A stretch of DNA of 64,000 nucleotides from Clostridium sp. AWRP (GCF_004006395.2 NZ_CP029758.2:1798001-1862000); one strand, 5' to 3'. Positions 9,344-18,502 are shown, counted from the first letter of the stretch. Notes: generated from the letters alone by a model not told the origin. Program-made: numbers and translations.

Positions 9344-9694
9344 ATGTTGTTTACCAGCTATTTAATTGGATTAGTTGTATTGGCTGTTGGAGTTGGACTT
9401 AAAATTTGGCCACCACATAATATAAGTAAGGTTTATGGATATAGAACGCCATTTGCTATGCAGAATAAAGATGTATGGAATGAAGCAAATTATTTTTGTA
9501 GTAATATGTTAATATATATTGGTATTATATGCTTAATAATATCAGCACTGTGTGATATTATTTACAAAAGCAATATTGATATTGCAAGCAAGATTTCAAC
9601 AATAATATCTGTAACAATAATTGTATGTTCCCTTCCTAGCACAGAAATTCATTTAAGAAAAACATTTGATAAATATGGGAATAGAAGAATGTAA
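9344..9694 (+). CDS. SdpI/YfhL-like small membrane protein
   Basis: 116 aa with three hydrophobic segments (about 3-22, 52-71 and 83-100). The motif VYGYRTPFAMQNKDVWNEAN is diagnostic of the SdpI family, whose founding member gives immunity to the SdpC killing factor in Bacillus. This version is shorter than SdpI itself (~200 aa), like the many short SdpI-domain proteins of unknown role. The ribosome site AGAGGTG lies 9 nt upstream of ATG. Its promoter appears to be separated from the coding region by the group II intron. No toxin gene is adjacent, so immunity is only an inference. Confidence 0.85.
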   Translation: MLFTSYLIGLVVLAVGVGLKIWPPHNISKVYGYRTPFAMQNKDVWNEANYFCSNMLIYIGIICLIISALCDIIYKSNIDIASKISTIISVTIIVCSLPSTEIHLRKTFDKYGNRRM

Positions 9695-9745
9695 TTTGAG
9701 TGATGATTATATTTAAAATAGTTAAAAAAGGAAATAATTTATTAG

Positions 9746-9790
9746 AACACCACAGAATTCAAAATAATTGAATCCTGCGGTGTTTTATTA
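9746..9790 (+). terminator. Rho-independent terminator
   Basis: AACACCACAGAATTC pairs with GAATCCTGCGGTGTT (two mismatches) around AAAATAATT, followed by TTATTAG. It ends the SdpI-like gene. Confidence 0.8.
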
Positions 9791-9841
9791 GTCAATAAAC
9801 AACAGTTAAGGTTTAAAAAACTATTTAGTGGAGGAAATAAA

Positions 9842-10570
9842 ATGAATTCTAACTATTTTATAAGAGAAATTCAATTAAATACAGAAAAAGTAAATTCATT
9901 TTCTGAATATCCATATTGTTTGCCAGTAATAAAAAATTTATCAACTATAAAGTTTCACCCTAAGGTAACCTATATAATAGGCGAAAATGGAACTGGAAAA
10001 TCTACCATACTTGAAGCAATTGCTATAGCATGTGGTTTCAATCCTGAAGGTGGGTCTAGAAATTTTAATTTTTCAACAAGAGATACCCACTCTGATTTAT
10101 GGCAAAATTTAAAATTGATTAGAGAAACTAAAATACCTAAAGATGGTTTTTTCTTAAGAGCAGAAAGTTTCTATAATTTAGCTTCAAATATTGATGATAT
10201 AGATGTTACTTATTCATATGGTGGAAATTCATTACATTCACAATCTCATGGAGAATCTTTTATGTCATTAATTATGAATAGATTTAGAGGAAATGGTTTA
10301 TATATTTTAGACGAACCGGAAGCTGCTTTATCGCCAACAAGGCAAATGGTTCTAGTTTCAAGAATGCATGATTTAATTAAAAATAATTCTCAATTCATAA
10401 TTGCTACTCATTCGCCAATAGTACTGTCTTATCCAGATTCTATAATTTATCAATTGGATGATAGATTAAGAAAAGTTAATTACGAAGATACTGAGACTTA
10501 TCAGATAATGAAATCATTTGTTAATAATCCTAAAAAAATGTTGGATATACTTGGAGTAATGGCAAAGTAA
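9842..10570 (+). CDS. AAA/ABC-type ATPase (AAA_21-like)
   Basis: 242 aa soluble ATPase with an ABC-like core: Walker A GENGTGKST (about residue 44), a signature-like SQSHGESF, Walker B LYILDEPEAAL and switch histidine ATHSPI. There are no coiled-coil arms and no transmembrane domain, so it is not a classical transporter subunit or full SMC protein. It matches the stand-alone predicted ATPase group related to OLD/RecF-like enzymes. Start supported by GTGGAGG 8 nt upstream. It is monocistronic between a terminator and the DUF1858 gene. The substrate is unknown. Confidence 0.85.
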   Translation: MNSNYFIREIQLNTEKVNSFSEYPYCLPVIKNLSTIKFHPKVTYIIGENGTGKSTILEAIAIACGFNPEGGSRNFNFSTRDTHSDLWQNLKLIRETKIPKDGFFLRAESFYNLASNIDDIDVTYSYGGNSLHSQSHGESFMSLIMNRFRGNGLYILDEPEAALSPTRQMVLVSRMHDLIKNNSQFIIATHSPIVLSYPDSIIYQLDDRLRKVNYEDTETYQIMKSFVNNPKKMLDILGVMAK

Positions 10571-10754
10571 TTTTAAATATTGTAATCATATTTTAAATTA
10601 CTATAATTAAAAGTAAGGGTGAATTGAAAAACGAACTTCTCATTTGTATTTCAAAAGTATTTTTGATGTAAGAATGAAAAAATAAGTGTTAAGAATAATA
10701 CTCATAAAGGGATTAAATGGACAAGATCCAATATTTAATAAGGAGATGTGTATT

Positions 10755-11018
10755 ATGGAAGTTAATCGAAAAACATTAATAAAGGATATTGTTAATATGG
10801 GACCTAGGGCAATAGAAATATTAAAGAATTTTGGTATGGGTTGTATTGAATGCCCTTCGTCTCAAAATGAGAGTATAGAAGATGCTGCTGCAGTTCATGG
10901 AATCGACGTAGAGGCTTTAATTCAAAGTTTGAACAAAATTCCATTAAGGGAGAAACTAAAATGGAAAATAGAAAAGAAAATTGAGGATGTTATGAAGTCA
11001 CGATACAATATTAAATAA
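10755..11018 (+). CDS. DUF1858 redox-disulfide domain protein
   Basis: 87 aa. The N-terminal ~60 residues match DUF1858 (hybrid-cluster-associated redox disulfide domain): IKDIVNMGPRAIEILKNFGM followed by GCIECPSS and ESIEDAAAVHGID. The paired cysteines of the CxxC are the likely redox or metal site; such domains occur fused to or near hybrid-cluster, ScdA-like and nitrosative-stress proteins. ATG 10755 is chosen because AAGGAG lies 9 nt upstream; an in-frame start 23 codons earlier has no ribosome site. A lysine-rich helix ends the protein. Confidence 0.85.
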   Translation: MEVNRKTLIKDIVNMGPRAIEILKNFGMGCIECPSSQNESIEDAAAVHGIDVEALIQSLNKIPLREKLKWKIEKKIEDVMKSRYNIK

Positions 11019-11101
11019 TGTAATTTTCAAGATTAGTTATTTTAGATTTTTGATATCTTCTATAAGATAAAACCAGTACTTTAATCTAACATCATAAACT
11101 T

Positions 11102-11146
11102 AAGGAAATCTGATCAACATTTTTGTTTATCAGGTTTCCTTGATTT
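11102..11146 (+). terminator. Rho-independent terminator
   Basis: AAGGAAATCTGAT pairs with ATCAGGTTTCCTT around a T-rich loop, followed by GATTT. It ends the DUF1858 unit. Confidence 0.75.
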
Positions 11147-11266
11147 ACACTATGAAATTTTTTTACTAATTATAAAATATATACATTTTATGTAAAGATT
11201 ATTATATTTTGCACGACAAAAATAATATTATGATTTTTATTGTGGGGAGTAGGGAGGAATTTGATT

Positions 11267-11722
11267 ATGATAGATGTCTATAACAATAAAAATTATTTAA
11301 ATTATGATTTAAGTAATAAAGTTGATTATAGTAAAATTAAGGCTGTACAAAATACAAAACAAAATATATCTTCTAAAGTAAGTAATTCAAATGCATCTTC
11401 TGATTCAATTGAAATAACTCAAAAAGACCAAAATATTATTAATGCAAAAAAAGCAAAAGATGCATTTTTTGAAACTTGTTCCGATTTTGGTAGTGTTAAT
11501 AGTAAAGGCTCTGATATGAGTAGTTATTATTGTATGATTCTTGATATGATGAAAAGACAAGGAATTGATACATCTTCTTTTTCATTAGGAAGTTCTTCTT
11601 TTGTAGATTCAGTAAAAGAATTTGAGAAGAAAGTAGATATGGAAAAACCCGGTGTATTTCCATCGAATTTTTCAGATTTTTGTGATGCTTATAAACAGAA
11701 ACTTATACAGTGTGGATTATAA
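11267..11722 (+). CDS. Hypothetical protein, serine/asparagine-rich
   Basis: 151 aa, not recognised. The first ~60 residues are low-complexity and Asn/Ser/Lys-rich, ending in DSIEITQKDQN, a style seen in flagellar-rod and secreted clostridial proteins. The C-terminal ~90 residues look folded and helical (NAKKAKDAFFETCSDFGSVN, then MILDMMKRQGID). GGGAGGA lies 9 nt upstream of ATG 11267, favouring this start over the upstream in-frame GTG. No signal peptide or membrane segment. The next gene begins 34 bp downstream with its own strong ribosome site, so the two probably form an operon. Confidence 0.65.
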   Translation: MIDVYNNKNYLNYDLSNKVDYSKIKAVQNTKQNISSKVSNSNASSDSIEITQKDQNIINAKKAKDAFFETCSDFGSVNSKGSDMSSYYCMILDMMKRQGIDTSSFSLGSSSFVDSVKEFEKKVDMEKPGVFPSNFSDFCDAYKQKLIQCGL

Positions 11723-11756
11723 TTTAATATTAAATAACATAGGGAGGTTCTTCATA

Positions 11757-12002
11757 TTGTTAAGTATAAATAATAATTATGATTATATTAATAAAGCAAT
11801 TACTGACAAAGATACTAATGATAGCAATGAAGTATTTAACGTACATGATAGTACTTTTTCACAATTGATCAAAGAAGATAGGAAATTGATTAAAGATGGA
11901 AAAATTACAGAGGATGATTATGGTTGTATGATGATTCATGCTTTTATTTCAAGAATGTGTGTTTGTAATGGTAAACTTGTATATAAATCTGATACTGATT
12001 AA
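11757..12002 (+). CDS. Hypothetical small acidic protein
   Basis: 81 aa from a TTG start with AGGGAGG 9 nt upstream. The frame is open further 5' but inside the preceding gene, so the TTG is preferred. The product is acidic and helical (STFSQLIKEDRKLIKDGKIT, then EDDYGCMMIHAFISRM), with no known domain recognised. It is probably co-transcribed with the 151-aa orphan upstream, and a functional pair is plausible. No terminator is evident after it. Confidence 0.6.
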   Translation: MLSINNNYDYINKAITDKDTNDSNEVFNVHDSTFSQLIKEDRKLIKDGKITEDDYGCMMIHAFISRMCVCNGKLVYKSDTD

Positions 12003-12256
12003 TTTATAGAATTCACGTTAAATTATGTAATTATTTGAAAATTTTTATATAGTTTTAAGCTAATAAATGATATAATAATAGTAAATCATTTTTATTGAAG
12101 AAAATATTAACATGTAATTGTATTTCAAAGCAAGAATAAGTTGGTATAATATTTAAAATAAAGTAAAACTTTTAATTAATAATAAAGTATTATAATTGGA
12201 CTTGCTCACATGTAGAGTTCCTAAAAATAAATTTGATTAAATTGGAGGGGTATAAA

Positions 12257-12790
12257 ATGGAATTAAAGGGAAGCAAAACAGAAAAAAATTTGTGGTCGGC
12301 ATTTGCAGGTGAATCTCAAGCAAGAAACAAGTATACATATTTTTCTTCAGCTGCTAAAAAAGAGGGATATGAACAGATTGGTGAAATATTTCAACTTACA
12401 GCTGATAATGAAAAAGAGCATGCAAAGATTTGGTTTAAACTTTTAAATGGTATAGGTAATACTTCAGAAAATCTGAAATCTGCAGCTAGTGGAGAGAATT
12501 ATGAATGGACTGAAATGTATAAAAAATTTGCGGAAGAAGCTAAACAAGAGGGTTTTGATGATATTTCTAGATTATTCAGTATGGTAGCAGAAATTGAGAA
12601 ACATCATGAGGAAAGATATAATGAACTTTTAAAGAATATAGAAGAAAACAAGGTCTTTAGTAAAAGTGCGAAAAAGGTTTGGATATGTCGTAACTGTGGA
12701 TATGTTTACATTGGCGAAAACGCACCTAAAAAATGTCCTGTATGCTCACATCCTAAATCATATTTTGAACTCGAAAGTAAAAATTGGTAG
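12257..12790 (+). CDS. rbr: Rubrerythrin
   Basis: 177 aa. An N-terminal four-helix ferritin-like domain carries diiron ligands ([32 protein letters not shown]). A C-terminal rubredoxin-like [Fe(SCys)4] domain has [10 protein letters not shown] and CPVCSHP. Rubrerythrin reduces hydrogen peroxide in the cytoplasm of anaerobes using electrons from rubredoxin or NAD(P)H systems. Start 12257 follows GGAGGGG by 7 nt; an in-frame start 8 codons earlier lacks a ribosome site. The 250-bp upstream region is AT-rich with several TATAAT-like boxes and direct TTATAAT-type words, where a PerR site might lie, but I cannot define one. A strong terminator follows. Confidence 0.96.
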   Translation: MELKGSKTEKNLWSAFAGESQARNKYTYFSSAAKKEGYEQIGEIFQLTADNEKEHAKIWFKLLNGIGNTSENLKSAASGENYEWTEMYKKFAEEAKQEGFDDISRLFSMVAEIEKHHEERYNELLKNIEENKVFSKSAKKVWICRNCGYVYIGENAPKKCPVCSHPKSYFELESKNW

Positions 12791-12808
12791 CATTATAGTA
12801 GTAAAAAA

Positions 12809-12838
12809 CATCGTATTATTCAACTGAATTTTACGATG
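12809..12838 (+). terminator. Terminator after rubrerythrin
   Basis: CATCGTA/TACGATG with an inner ATTCA/TGAAT stem, followed by CTTTTAT. Also usable in the opposite direction for the RodA remnant. Confidence 0.8.
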
Positions 12839-12859
12839 CTTTTATATTTGTAAAACAAT

Positions 12860-13110
12860 TTAAATATTAAAATATTTTCTCATACTTATATTTAAAACTA
12901 AGGCTAATGAGATAAAATTAGCTAAACTAGAATTTCCTCCATAACTTACAAAGGGAAGAGTTATTCCTGCAATAGGCATAATTCCAATAGTAATACTGAT
13001 ATTTTGAAATACAGATAAAATGAGGGAAGCTGCTATACCTATACATATAAATCTTCCTAGAGAATCTTTTGATTCTTTTGCTGACTTTATGATTCTATAT
13101 AATAATTCTA
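12860..13110 (-). pseudogene. RodA/FtsW-type SEDS protein, C-terminal remnant
   Basis: Read on the minus strand this gives about 80 codons of a SEDS peptidoglycan polymerase C-terminus: LLYRIIKSAKESKDSLGRF, then a membrane segment, then ITIGIMPIAGITLPFVSYGG and a final hydrophobic helix ending in MRKYFNI. The IMPIxGxxLPFVSYGG motif is diagnostic. The matching middle part of the same kind of protein lies at 19377-19640, so one gene was split by the ~6 kb insertion between them. The join falls near 13110-13130. Confidence 0.85.
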
Positions 13111-13238
13111 TTATGCTTGTACTGAATTTTTATAGGTATCTATTGGAATTCTTACATTCATATTTAAGTCAAAATTTCCATACGGATTTACGTGATTATA
13201 TATTAATGGAGTTAAAGCTCTGAAATCTTCTGGAGCCA

Positions 13239-15647
13239 TCATATCAAACCATTTTTTTTAGATAATATTTGTTGTATCATTAGCGTATTTATATATACCA
13301 AACAATTTTGTAAGAGGTGAAGACTTAACACTGATAGTTCCTGATCTTCTATTCTATTTGTTGATATTTCACCACTTTTACTATAGAAAATAAATGAATT
13401 AGCTGAATTCCAGTTTTCAACTATATTAAGACCTTTATGTATTTCTATTCTCAATTCTTCTGAATTCAAGTAATCACAAAGGAATATAGTCTTTATAGCT
13501 TTTCCTAATTCAGCAAGGGCAAGATATGTGGGATGTTTTAAATTATTTCTAGTAAATATTTTTAATATAGCTTCTGTCTCAGCAGTACCTAATCTTAATG
13601 CAGTCGAATATTTTATCATTTGATCATACTGCTGTCTTATAAGCTCCCAATTTATAGGTTTTGTTAGTACTAGTTGTAAGCTAGAATATGCTTCACTTAT
13701 TCCAGCATCCGGTCTATATAATTTTTGTAAATGTATTGCTCTAATTCTAGGCATTAGGTTAAATCCTAGTAAGTGGCAGAAAGCAAAAGCAACTTAACTT
13801 TGGCCATGAGAATCTAAAAAATTTTTTTCTATTTCCATGTCTGTACAATGCTTTATAATCTTTCTATCATTGCAGATACTTCAGAAGATGAGCATTGTTT
13901 TAACTGTGAATATATACATTGTGAATATATACATGTAGAATTCTTTTCAACATGCCAGTATATCATTACACCTCGTCCTCGGTATCTAATATGCCATTCT
14001 GTCATTAAATTTTGATCCCATGCTCCGAATTTTTTACTATCTGAAGCACAAGTTGTTGTACCTTCACCCCAGATATCTTCTACTCTGATTTTAAGTATGG
14101 CATTAACTACTTTTGATATTGCATTATGTAGATTATCTTTATTTATAAACTTTCTTTTTATATAAAGCAAATCTTTATAGGTTTCCCCATGATTCCCTGC
14201 TGAAATACGTTTTAAACTTGTATTTGTACCTAATCCATATAAGGCTAAAATAAGACGTTTTTGAATTATTTCTCTGTCTAGCATTTCACGTGAAGCTATA
14301 GTTTTAAAATTATCAGTAAAGTTTATTCTTAGATCTGCTGCTTTAAGAACATCAAGTAGATTAGTCATAGGCCAGTGTTTCATGAGTACCTATATTATAA
14401 TATTTTTTGATAATATCCAAAGCTTTTATAATAGGTTGATGTATTTGATTATTTGAACAAAATTGTAAAGTGTTGAGTATTTAGGAAACCATTCTCCTAT
14501 AATGATTACTATAAGATGATCTCATAACGGTATATACTTTCTGTCTATATGCAGAACCAGTATTATTAAATTCTTTTACTAAATCTTTTAATGTACTCTC
14601 ACTTACAATTGGAAATAATACTTTTTTTATTATACCGTCTGGATTATTTACAGTTGCATCTGGCATTTGAAATAAAATATTTGTTTTCCCGTTGACACGT
14701 CTAAAATCATTTAAAAGTTCTTTATCGACTTTCCTTTCGGCTCTGATACTTATACTATGAATAATTTGTATTAGAAGTTCAATGAGATTATCTGTGATTT
14801 CTCTGATTCTAAGCCAAAAGAAAGATGATAATAGAGTGTATCGAAGTGGTTTTGGATGTCTGCGAAGTTCTTGTAAATCTTCTGAAACTACTCTTAATTT
14901 ATATCTATTAAGTAATTTTTGAGGAATATTATTAAAAAGATCTTTAGGAAGATTAATTTGTTGAATTGTTTTGAGTTTAGTAATTTCTTTAAATACACTT
15001 TCTAATCCAATACGTCCTGGCTCAGATCTTAACTCACTAAAAGAAATATTATCTGAACTGTTGTAATTTACGTCCTTTTCCTCATAAGTAGTTAAATCAT
15101 TAATTAAAGTATCCATTTTATTCAAATTTTCTTCTGATAATTTATCAAAGGTTTCTTCAAAAAATTTATTTTCATAAGTAAATATGGCTGATCTAGTTAT
15201 ACGTTCCATACGATCAGGTGTTGGAGGCTCAATTTGTAATTCCTTGAACCTATTATATGCAACATCTTTTAGATTATTTACATCTGCATTATGATAAAAT
15301 ACTTGTTTGGAAACCCATTGTGTTATAGTATGTATATCTTTAGCAACTACCTCACGAAATTTAAAAAAATCTCTAACCTGTGCTCTATGATATTTTATAA
15401 TTCTACCATTTCAATCATAATTATTAAATAGCTCTAAATCTAAATTTAATTGTTTCGATATATAAAGGACAACCTCCTTTGGAATTTCATTCTTATAATT
15501 AGGAAATCTTCATTCATATTGAAAAAATTTAAACATAACAGTAAAGTCCAATCTTGTTACACTTGTTTTTTTCCCTAATTGCTCAAACTCATTTGGCATT
15601 ATAGTAAAGTAATCTATAAGTTCGTCAAGTTCCCAATGTCTCTTCAT
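13239..15647 (-). pseudogene. tnpA: Tn3-family transposase, multiply interrupted
   Basis: From ATG 15647 the translation follows a Tn3 transposase: an N-terminal DUF4158 region (KRHWELDELIDYFTIMP), a middle region (14481-15209), and the DDE catalytic region at 13853-14383 with [18 protein letters not shown] and [20 protein letters not shown]. The next block [22 protein letters not shown] and the C-terminal part (13239-13754) follow. At least four stops (two look like Trp TGG to TGA, one Glu GAA to TAA) and two or three frameshifts or a small deletion destroy it. The total length (~800 codons) shows it was once near full size (~980 aa). It cannot transpose itself. Confidence 0.92.
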
Positions 15648-15698
15648 GGAATATCACCTCACCCATATAATTCAATATTTGATAATAATAATATCATA

Positions 15699-15740
15699 TA
15701 AGAATAGTAAAATAAATGACCATTTGCTTTACTATTCTTA
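15699..15740. repeat. Perfect inverted repeat between transposase and resolvase relics
   Basis: TAAGAATAGTAAA (15699-15711) and TTTACTATTCTTA (15728-15740) are a perfect 13-bp inverted repeat with a 16-bp spacer. It lies in the divergent gap between tnpA and the resolvase relic, where Tn3 elements keep their res recombination site, so it is a candidate res subsite. It could also be an old terminator. Confidence 0.5.
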
Positions 15741-15805
15741 TTTTTATACTACAAAACGTAAATAAGCCATTTCTATAGTTAATAAATTTGGTAATATATC
15801 AGCAG

Positions 15806-15904
15806 AAAAAAACGACAGTAAAAAATTTATGTGCTATGTTTAATATAAGTAAACCTACTCTCTACAAGGTTATAGAAGAAATTAGTAAGAACCAGATATC
15901 ATAG
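15806..15904 (+). pseudogene. Serine resolvase C-terminal HTH relic
   Basis: The plus-strand frame reads KKTTVKNLCAMFNISKPTLY followed by KVIEEISKNQ and a stop. This is the Hin/resolvase-type DNA-binding tail (AxxFNISxxTLYK). The catalytic domain is missing. Its position, divergent from tnpA, is the normal place for tnpR in Tn3 transposons. Confidence 0.65.
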
Positions 15905-15968
15905 TGATATTATAAAGTTATAATTAATACGCAGTTGTAATTTGTTGTAAAATAAGTATATTATTTAA

Positions 15969-16008
15969 AAACATAATACGGAACCCTATTCAAACTCCGT
16001 ATTATGTT
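15969..16008 (-). terminator. Rho-independent terminator of the DUF421 operon
   Basis: AACATAATACGGA and TCCGTATTATGTT form a perfect 13-bp stem; on the minus strand it is followed by TTTAAATAA. It ends the four-gene minus-strand operon 17936-16074. The rest of 15905-16073 shows nothing else. Confidence 0.8.
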
Positions 16009-16073
16009 ATATTCCCTTCAATACCAACCTCAATAATTTACTAATACCAATTTCATTATTTAGTTCTTTGGAA

Positions 16074-16268
16074 TTAAGCATTTCCCTGAGCCTTCAGGTT
16101 TTTAATTTCTTGTTGTAATTGAGTTATATTTTTCATTTTTTCATCTCTTAATTGTGTAAAAAGTTGACGTGCCTCTAAAGTGTTAATCTCCATCATATAT
16201 TTATTATACATAGACTGTAACATCATTTCATCTTGTAAAGAATCATGTAAAAAGTCTATAGTGTTCAT
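16074..16268 (-). CDS. Small helical protein, coat/ferritin-like hairpin
   Basis: 64 aa forming two predicted amphipathic helices (MNTIDFLHDSLQDEMMLQSM and ARQLFTQLRDEKMKNITQLQ), a length and layout like the short CotF-related and DUF1657-like proteins of spore formers. AGGAGTG lies 8 nt upstream of the ATG. It is the last gene of the DUF421 operon, 15 bp after the preceding stop, and a perfect terminator follows. No catalytic motif. The link to spores is inferred from context and from the CotF gene nearby. Confidence 0.65.
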   Translation of the reverse strand: MNTIDFLHDSLQDEMMLQSMYNKYMMEINTLEARQLFTQLRDEKMKNITQLQQEIKNLKAQGNA

Positions 16269-16283
16269 ATAACCTCACTCCTT

Positions 16284-16484
16284 TTAAACAATTGAGAACT
16301 TTGACATAGTTTGTGACAATGTACTATAATTGTTACGGGAACTTTGTTCCATTTCCTTTAGCATCTGCTGGAACTTGGGATCAGTAATCTGCTGAGAGAG
16401 TTGGGCATATTTTTTCGCCATAAAATCTTCCTGAAATTGCAATTCTTTAAAAGCATTATTCATTATTTCTTGTTCTGTAAGCAT
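16284..16484 (-). CDS. Small helical protein, coat/ferritin-like hairpin
   Basis: 66 aa, two helices (TEQEIMNNAFKELQFQEDFM and ITDPKFQQMLKEMEQSSRNN), resembling the short CotF/DUF1657-type proteins of sporulating Firmicutes. The phrase DPKFQQMLKEME parallels DPQLKQLFTKLAGEE in the CotF-like protein at 18503, suggesting common ancestry. AAGGAGG lies 8 nt before ATG. It sits 14 bp after the second DUF421 gene in a tight operon. The function is not known. Confidence 0.65.
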   Translation of the reverse strand: MLTEQEIMNNAFKELQFQEDFMAKKYAQLSQQITDPKFQQMLKEMEQSSRNNYSTLSQTMSKFSIV

Positions 16485-16498
16485 TTTTTATATCCTCC

Positions 16499-17221
16499 TT
16501 ATTTTTTAGTAATCACAGAATAGTATAGTTCTCCTGAAGAATCAATCAATGCGGCATAAACATCTTTAATATTTGCAATACCTTTTTTAAGCAATTCATC
16601 CTTCAGCCATTTCTCATCATATCCTAATTTCTTTAAATTTTTTTCTTCAATCTTTCCTTCATTGACAAGGAGAGTTGGAAATCCAGCACCCATGGTTTTG
16701 ATATTTAAATCCTTGGGAGTTACAGGCTGATAGTCTGATTTTTTTAGAACACTTACATGACCGCTGGTTTCCAAAACTGCAGCCTCCACTTCACTAATAT
16801 TAGGAGCATCTATACTTCTTATATCAGATAGTAGTAATTCTAATGGTAAGAAAGCTTTTGCCATATTAGGTCGGAGAATCTTCCCACCGGATATCAATGG
16901 TATTGATTTCCCCATTACAACTCTAGCGAAAGTTCTATTTTTTACAACTAAATAGGATATAAGATAATGAAGAATGTATATGACAACAATTATAACAGCA
17001 GTATTAATAAAACTTATTTTAGCCTCAAATAATGGAGCTGCTGTTATTCCACCCATCATCCAGAAAAATGTAAAGTCATAGCCTGCAAACTGGCCGCCAG
17101 CCCTATGGGGTAAAACTTTTCCTTCCAGAAATAGCAAAATTCCAACTACGATACTGCGTAAAGCGAATATAAAGGGGCTAATTTCTTCAGCACTTCCAAA
17201 TATATCTTTTAATAGTTCCAT
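16499..17221 (-). CDS. YetF-like DUF421 membrane protein
   Basis: About 240 aa: three N-terminal membrane helices (roughly residues 20-36, 50-65 and 70-90) and a cytoplasmic alpha/beta DUF421 domain with paired repeats (LPLELLLSDIRSIDAPNISE, then VEAAVLETSGHVSVLKKSDY, and a second lobe ending in YAALIDSSGELYYSV). DUF421/YetF proteins are common in spore formers. Members carried on SpoVA-2mob-type Tn3 transposons have been linked to spore wet-heat resistance. An in-frame ATG two codons upstream (17227) abuts the ribosome site; ATG 17221 has better spacing from AGAAGG. It is 10-16 bp after the first DUF421 gene and strongly diverged from it. Confidence 0.85.
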   Translation of the reverse strand: MELLKDIFGSAEEISPFIFALRSIVVGILLFLEGKVLPHRAGGQFAGYDFTFFWMMGGITAAPLFEAKISFINTAVIIVVIYILHYLISYLVVKNRTFARVVMGKSIPLISGGKILRPNMAKAFLPLELLLSDIRSIDAPNISEVEAAVLETSGHVSVLKKSDYQPVTPKDLNIKTMGAGFPTLLVNEGKIEEKNLKKLGYDEKWLKDELLKKGIANIKDVYAALIDSSGELYYSVITKK

Positions 17222-17237
17222 TATCATACCTTCTTTA

Positions 17238-17936
17238 CTATATACTCATATAGACTGTTCCATCTGATTCAAGCATAGCTATAAATATACCCTTTGGATT
17301 AGTAATGCCCTTTTCTTTTAATTTAGTCATTAGCCAATCATAATCTAACCCCATAGCATGTAGATTTCTTTCGTCTATTTTCCCATTATAAATGAGAATT
17401 GTAGGTATTGATATCGTTTTAGATGGTAAATTCATCTGTTTTCTTGTAAGTGGTAGTGCTTCAGTTTTTTTAATAACACTTATTTTCCCATATGGCTCTA
17501 ATAGGATGGTATCAATTTCTGATAGATTATGAGCTCCTTTTAGTCTTAATTGTCCTAATAGATTATCCAATGTTACATGACAATCAAGCATATTTTCTTT
17601 AAGTATTATTCCATCCTTCATAAGAAGCGTTGGTTTTCGATCGATTAACCTAGGCCATTTAATATCTAAATAAGACAAAAAGATATTTACAAAGGCATAA
17701 ACAAAAGTAATTACTAATCCAGAAGTAAGGGAAGATTGAGGGTTTAACATTCTAATAGCAGCTAAGCTCACAATTCCAGCAGCTACTAAATAGTTATGAC
17801 CTGATAGAATTCCTACTTGACGGTGACCCATCAAGCGAGTTGCAATGATTAATGCAATATAAAGAATAACAGCTCTTAAAGCCAAAGCAAACACTGATAA
17901 ATCTTTACTTCCTTCCATAAATGAATTCCAATTCAA
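17238..17936 (-). CDS. YetF-like DUF421 membrane protein, first gene of operon
   Basis: 232 aa with three N-terminal membrane helices (ALRAVILYIALIIATRL and two more) and the YetF C-terminal domain (RKPTLLMKDGIILKENMLDC, then LDNLLGQLRLKGAHNLSEID and AMLESDGTVYMS). It starts at TTG 17936 with AGGAGG 7 nt upstream. It heads a four-gene minus-strand operon (two DUF421 genes and two small helical proteins) inside the Tn3 relic. A third DUF421 gene lies outside the transposon at 21912. Location: membrane; the role, probably in spore membrane or coat properties, is inferred. Confidence 0.85.
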   Translation of the reverse strand: MNWNSFMEGSKDLSVFALALRAVILYIALIIATRLMGHRQVGILSGHNYLVAAGIVSLAAIRMLNPQSSLTSGLVITFVYAFVNIFLSYLDIKWPRLIDRKPTLLMKDGIILKENMLDCHVTLDNLLGQLRLKGAHNLSEIDTILLEPYGKISVIKKTEALPLTRKQMNLPSKTISIPTILIYNGKIDERNLHAMGLDYDWLMTKLKEKGITNPKGIFIAMLESDGTVYMSI

Positions 17937-18318
17937 AGTAATTCCTCCTAAGCATTACTATTTATCACATGGGATTTAACTTCTCCTAAATTATTAAATG
18001 CTGTTTTAGCAGTAAATTCAATATATATCATGCTTTAAAACCAAGTAACTATAGCTAATATTATGTAGTGAACCAGATATTAAATGAGGTATTTCCATTA
18101 AAATAAAAGCCTCTCTTAAAGTTAGAGTAACTCATTTCCCATGCAATTTAGATTAGAAATATATTAATTGTTACAACATTAGTATTAAATTTTTAAAATA
18201 TCTTATTCATAAAAAATTCAAATATAAAACCTTAAGAAACATTTTTATTAACTGGAATTATTTTATTGTATACCCAAATCGAATAGAATTCGTGCCATTT
18301 TAATTCTTACTCTTTGCT
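17937..18318. other. Intergenic stretch without recognisable gene
   Basis: 382 bp of AT-rich DNA upstream of the DUF421 operon. It must contain that operon's promoter; I see no convincing -35/-10 pair and no sigma-factor consensus I would defend. No tandem repeats or strong hairpin. Confidence 0.4.
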
Positions 18319-18429
18319 TTAAGTAACATTTAGTTTACGTAAATTAGCCCTTACAACTGCAAGTGTCATTTTTGAATTTAAAAGTGCTGCAGCAAGCTCC
18401 AACTGATGAATGTACCTTGTTGTCGCCAT
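18319..18429 (-). CDS. 36-residue predicted peptide
   Basis: ATG at 18429 with AGAGGTT 7 nt upstream opens a 36-codon frame (MATTRYIHQLELAAALLNSK, then MTLAVVRANLRKLNVT). Composition is protein-like with an amphipathic Ala/Leu helix and no low complexity, unusual for a chance frame in such AT-rich DNA. It is divergent from the CotF-like gene, sharing a 73-bp promoter gap. No family recognised; it could be a remnant of a longer gene. Confidence 0.45.
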   Translation of the reverse strand: MATTRYIHQLELAAALLNSKMTLAVVRANLRKLNVT

Positions 18430-18502
18430 TTAATTTAACCTCTATATTTTTTGCATAATATAAGTATTTATAGCCAAAATATATTTTAGAGGTGATATTA
18501 AT

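Noticed and set aside
13020..13223. 67-codon plus-strand ORF
   Set aside because: It is antisense to the SEDS C-terminal remnant, whose minus-strand translation matches a known conserved motif; the plus frame has no ribosome site.
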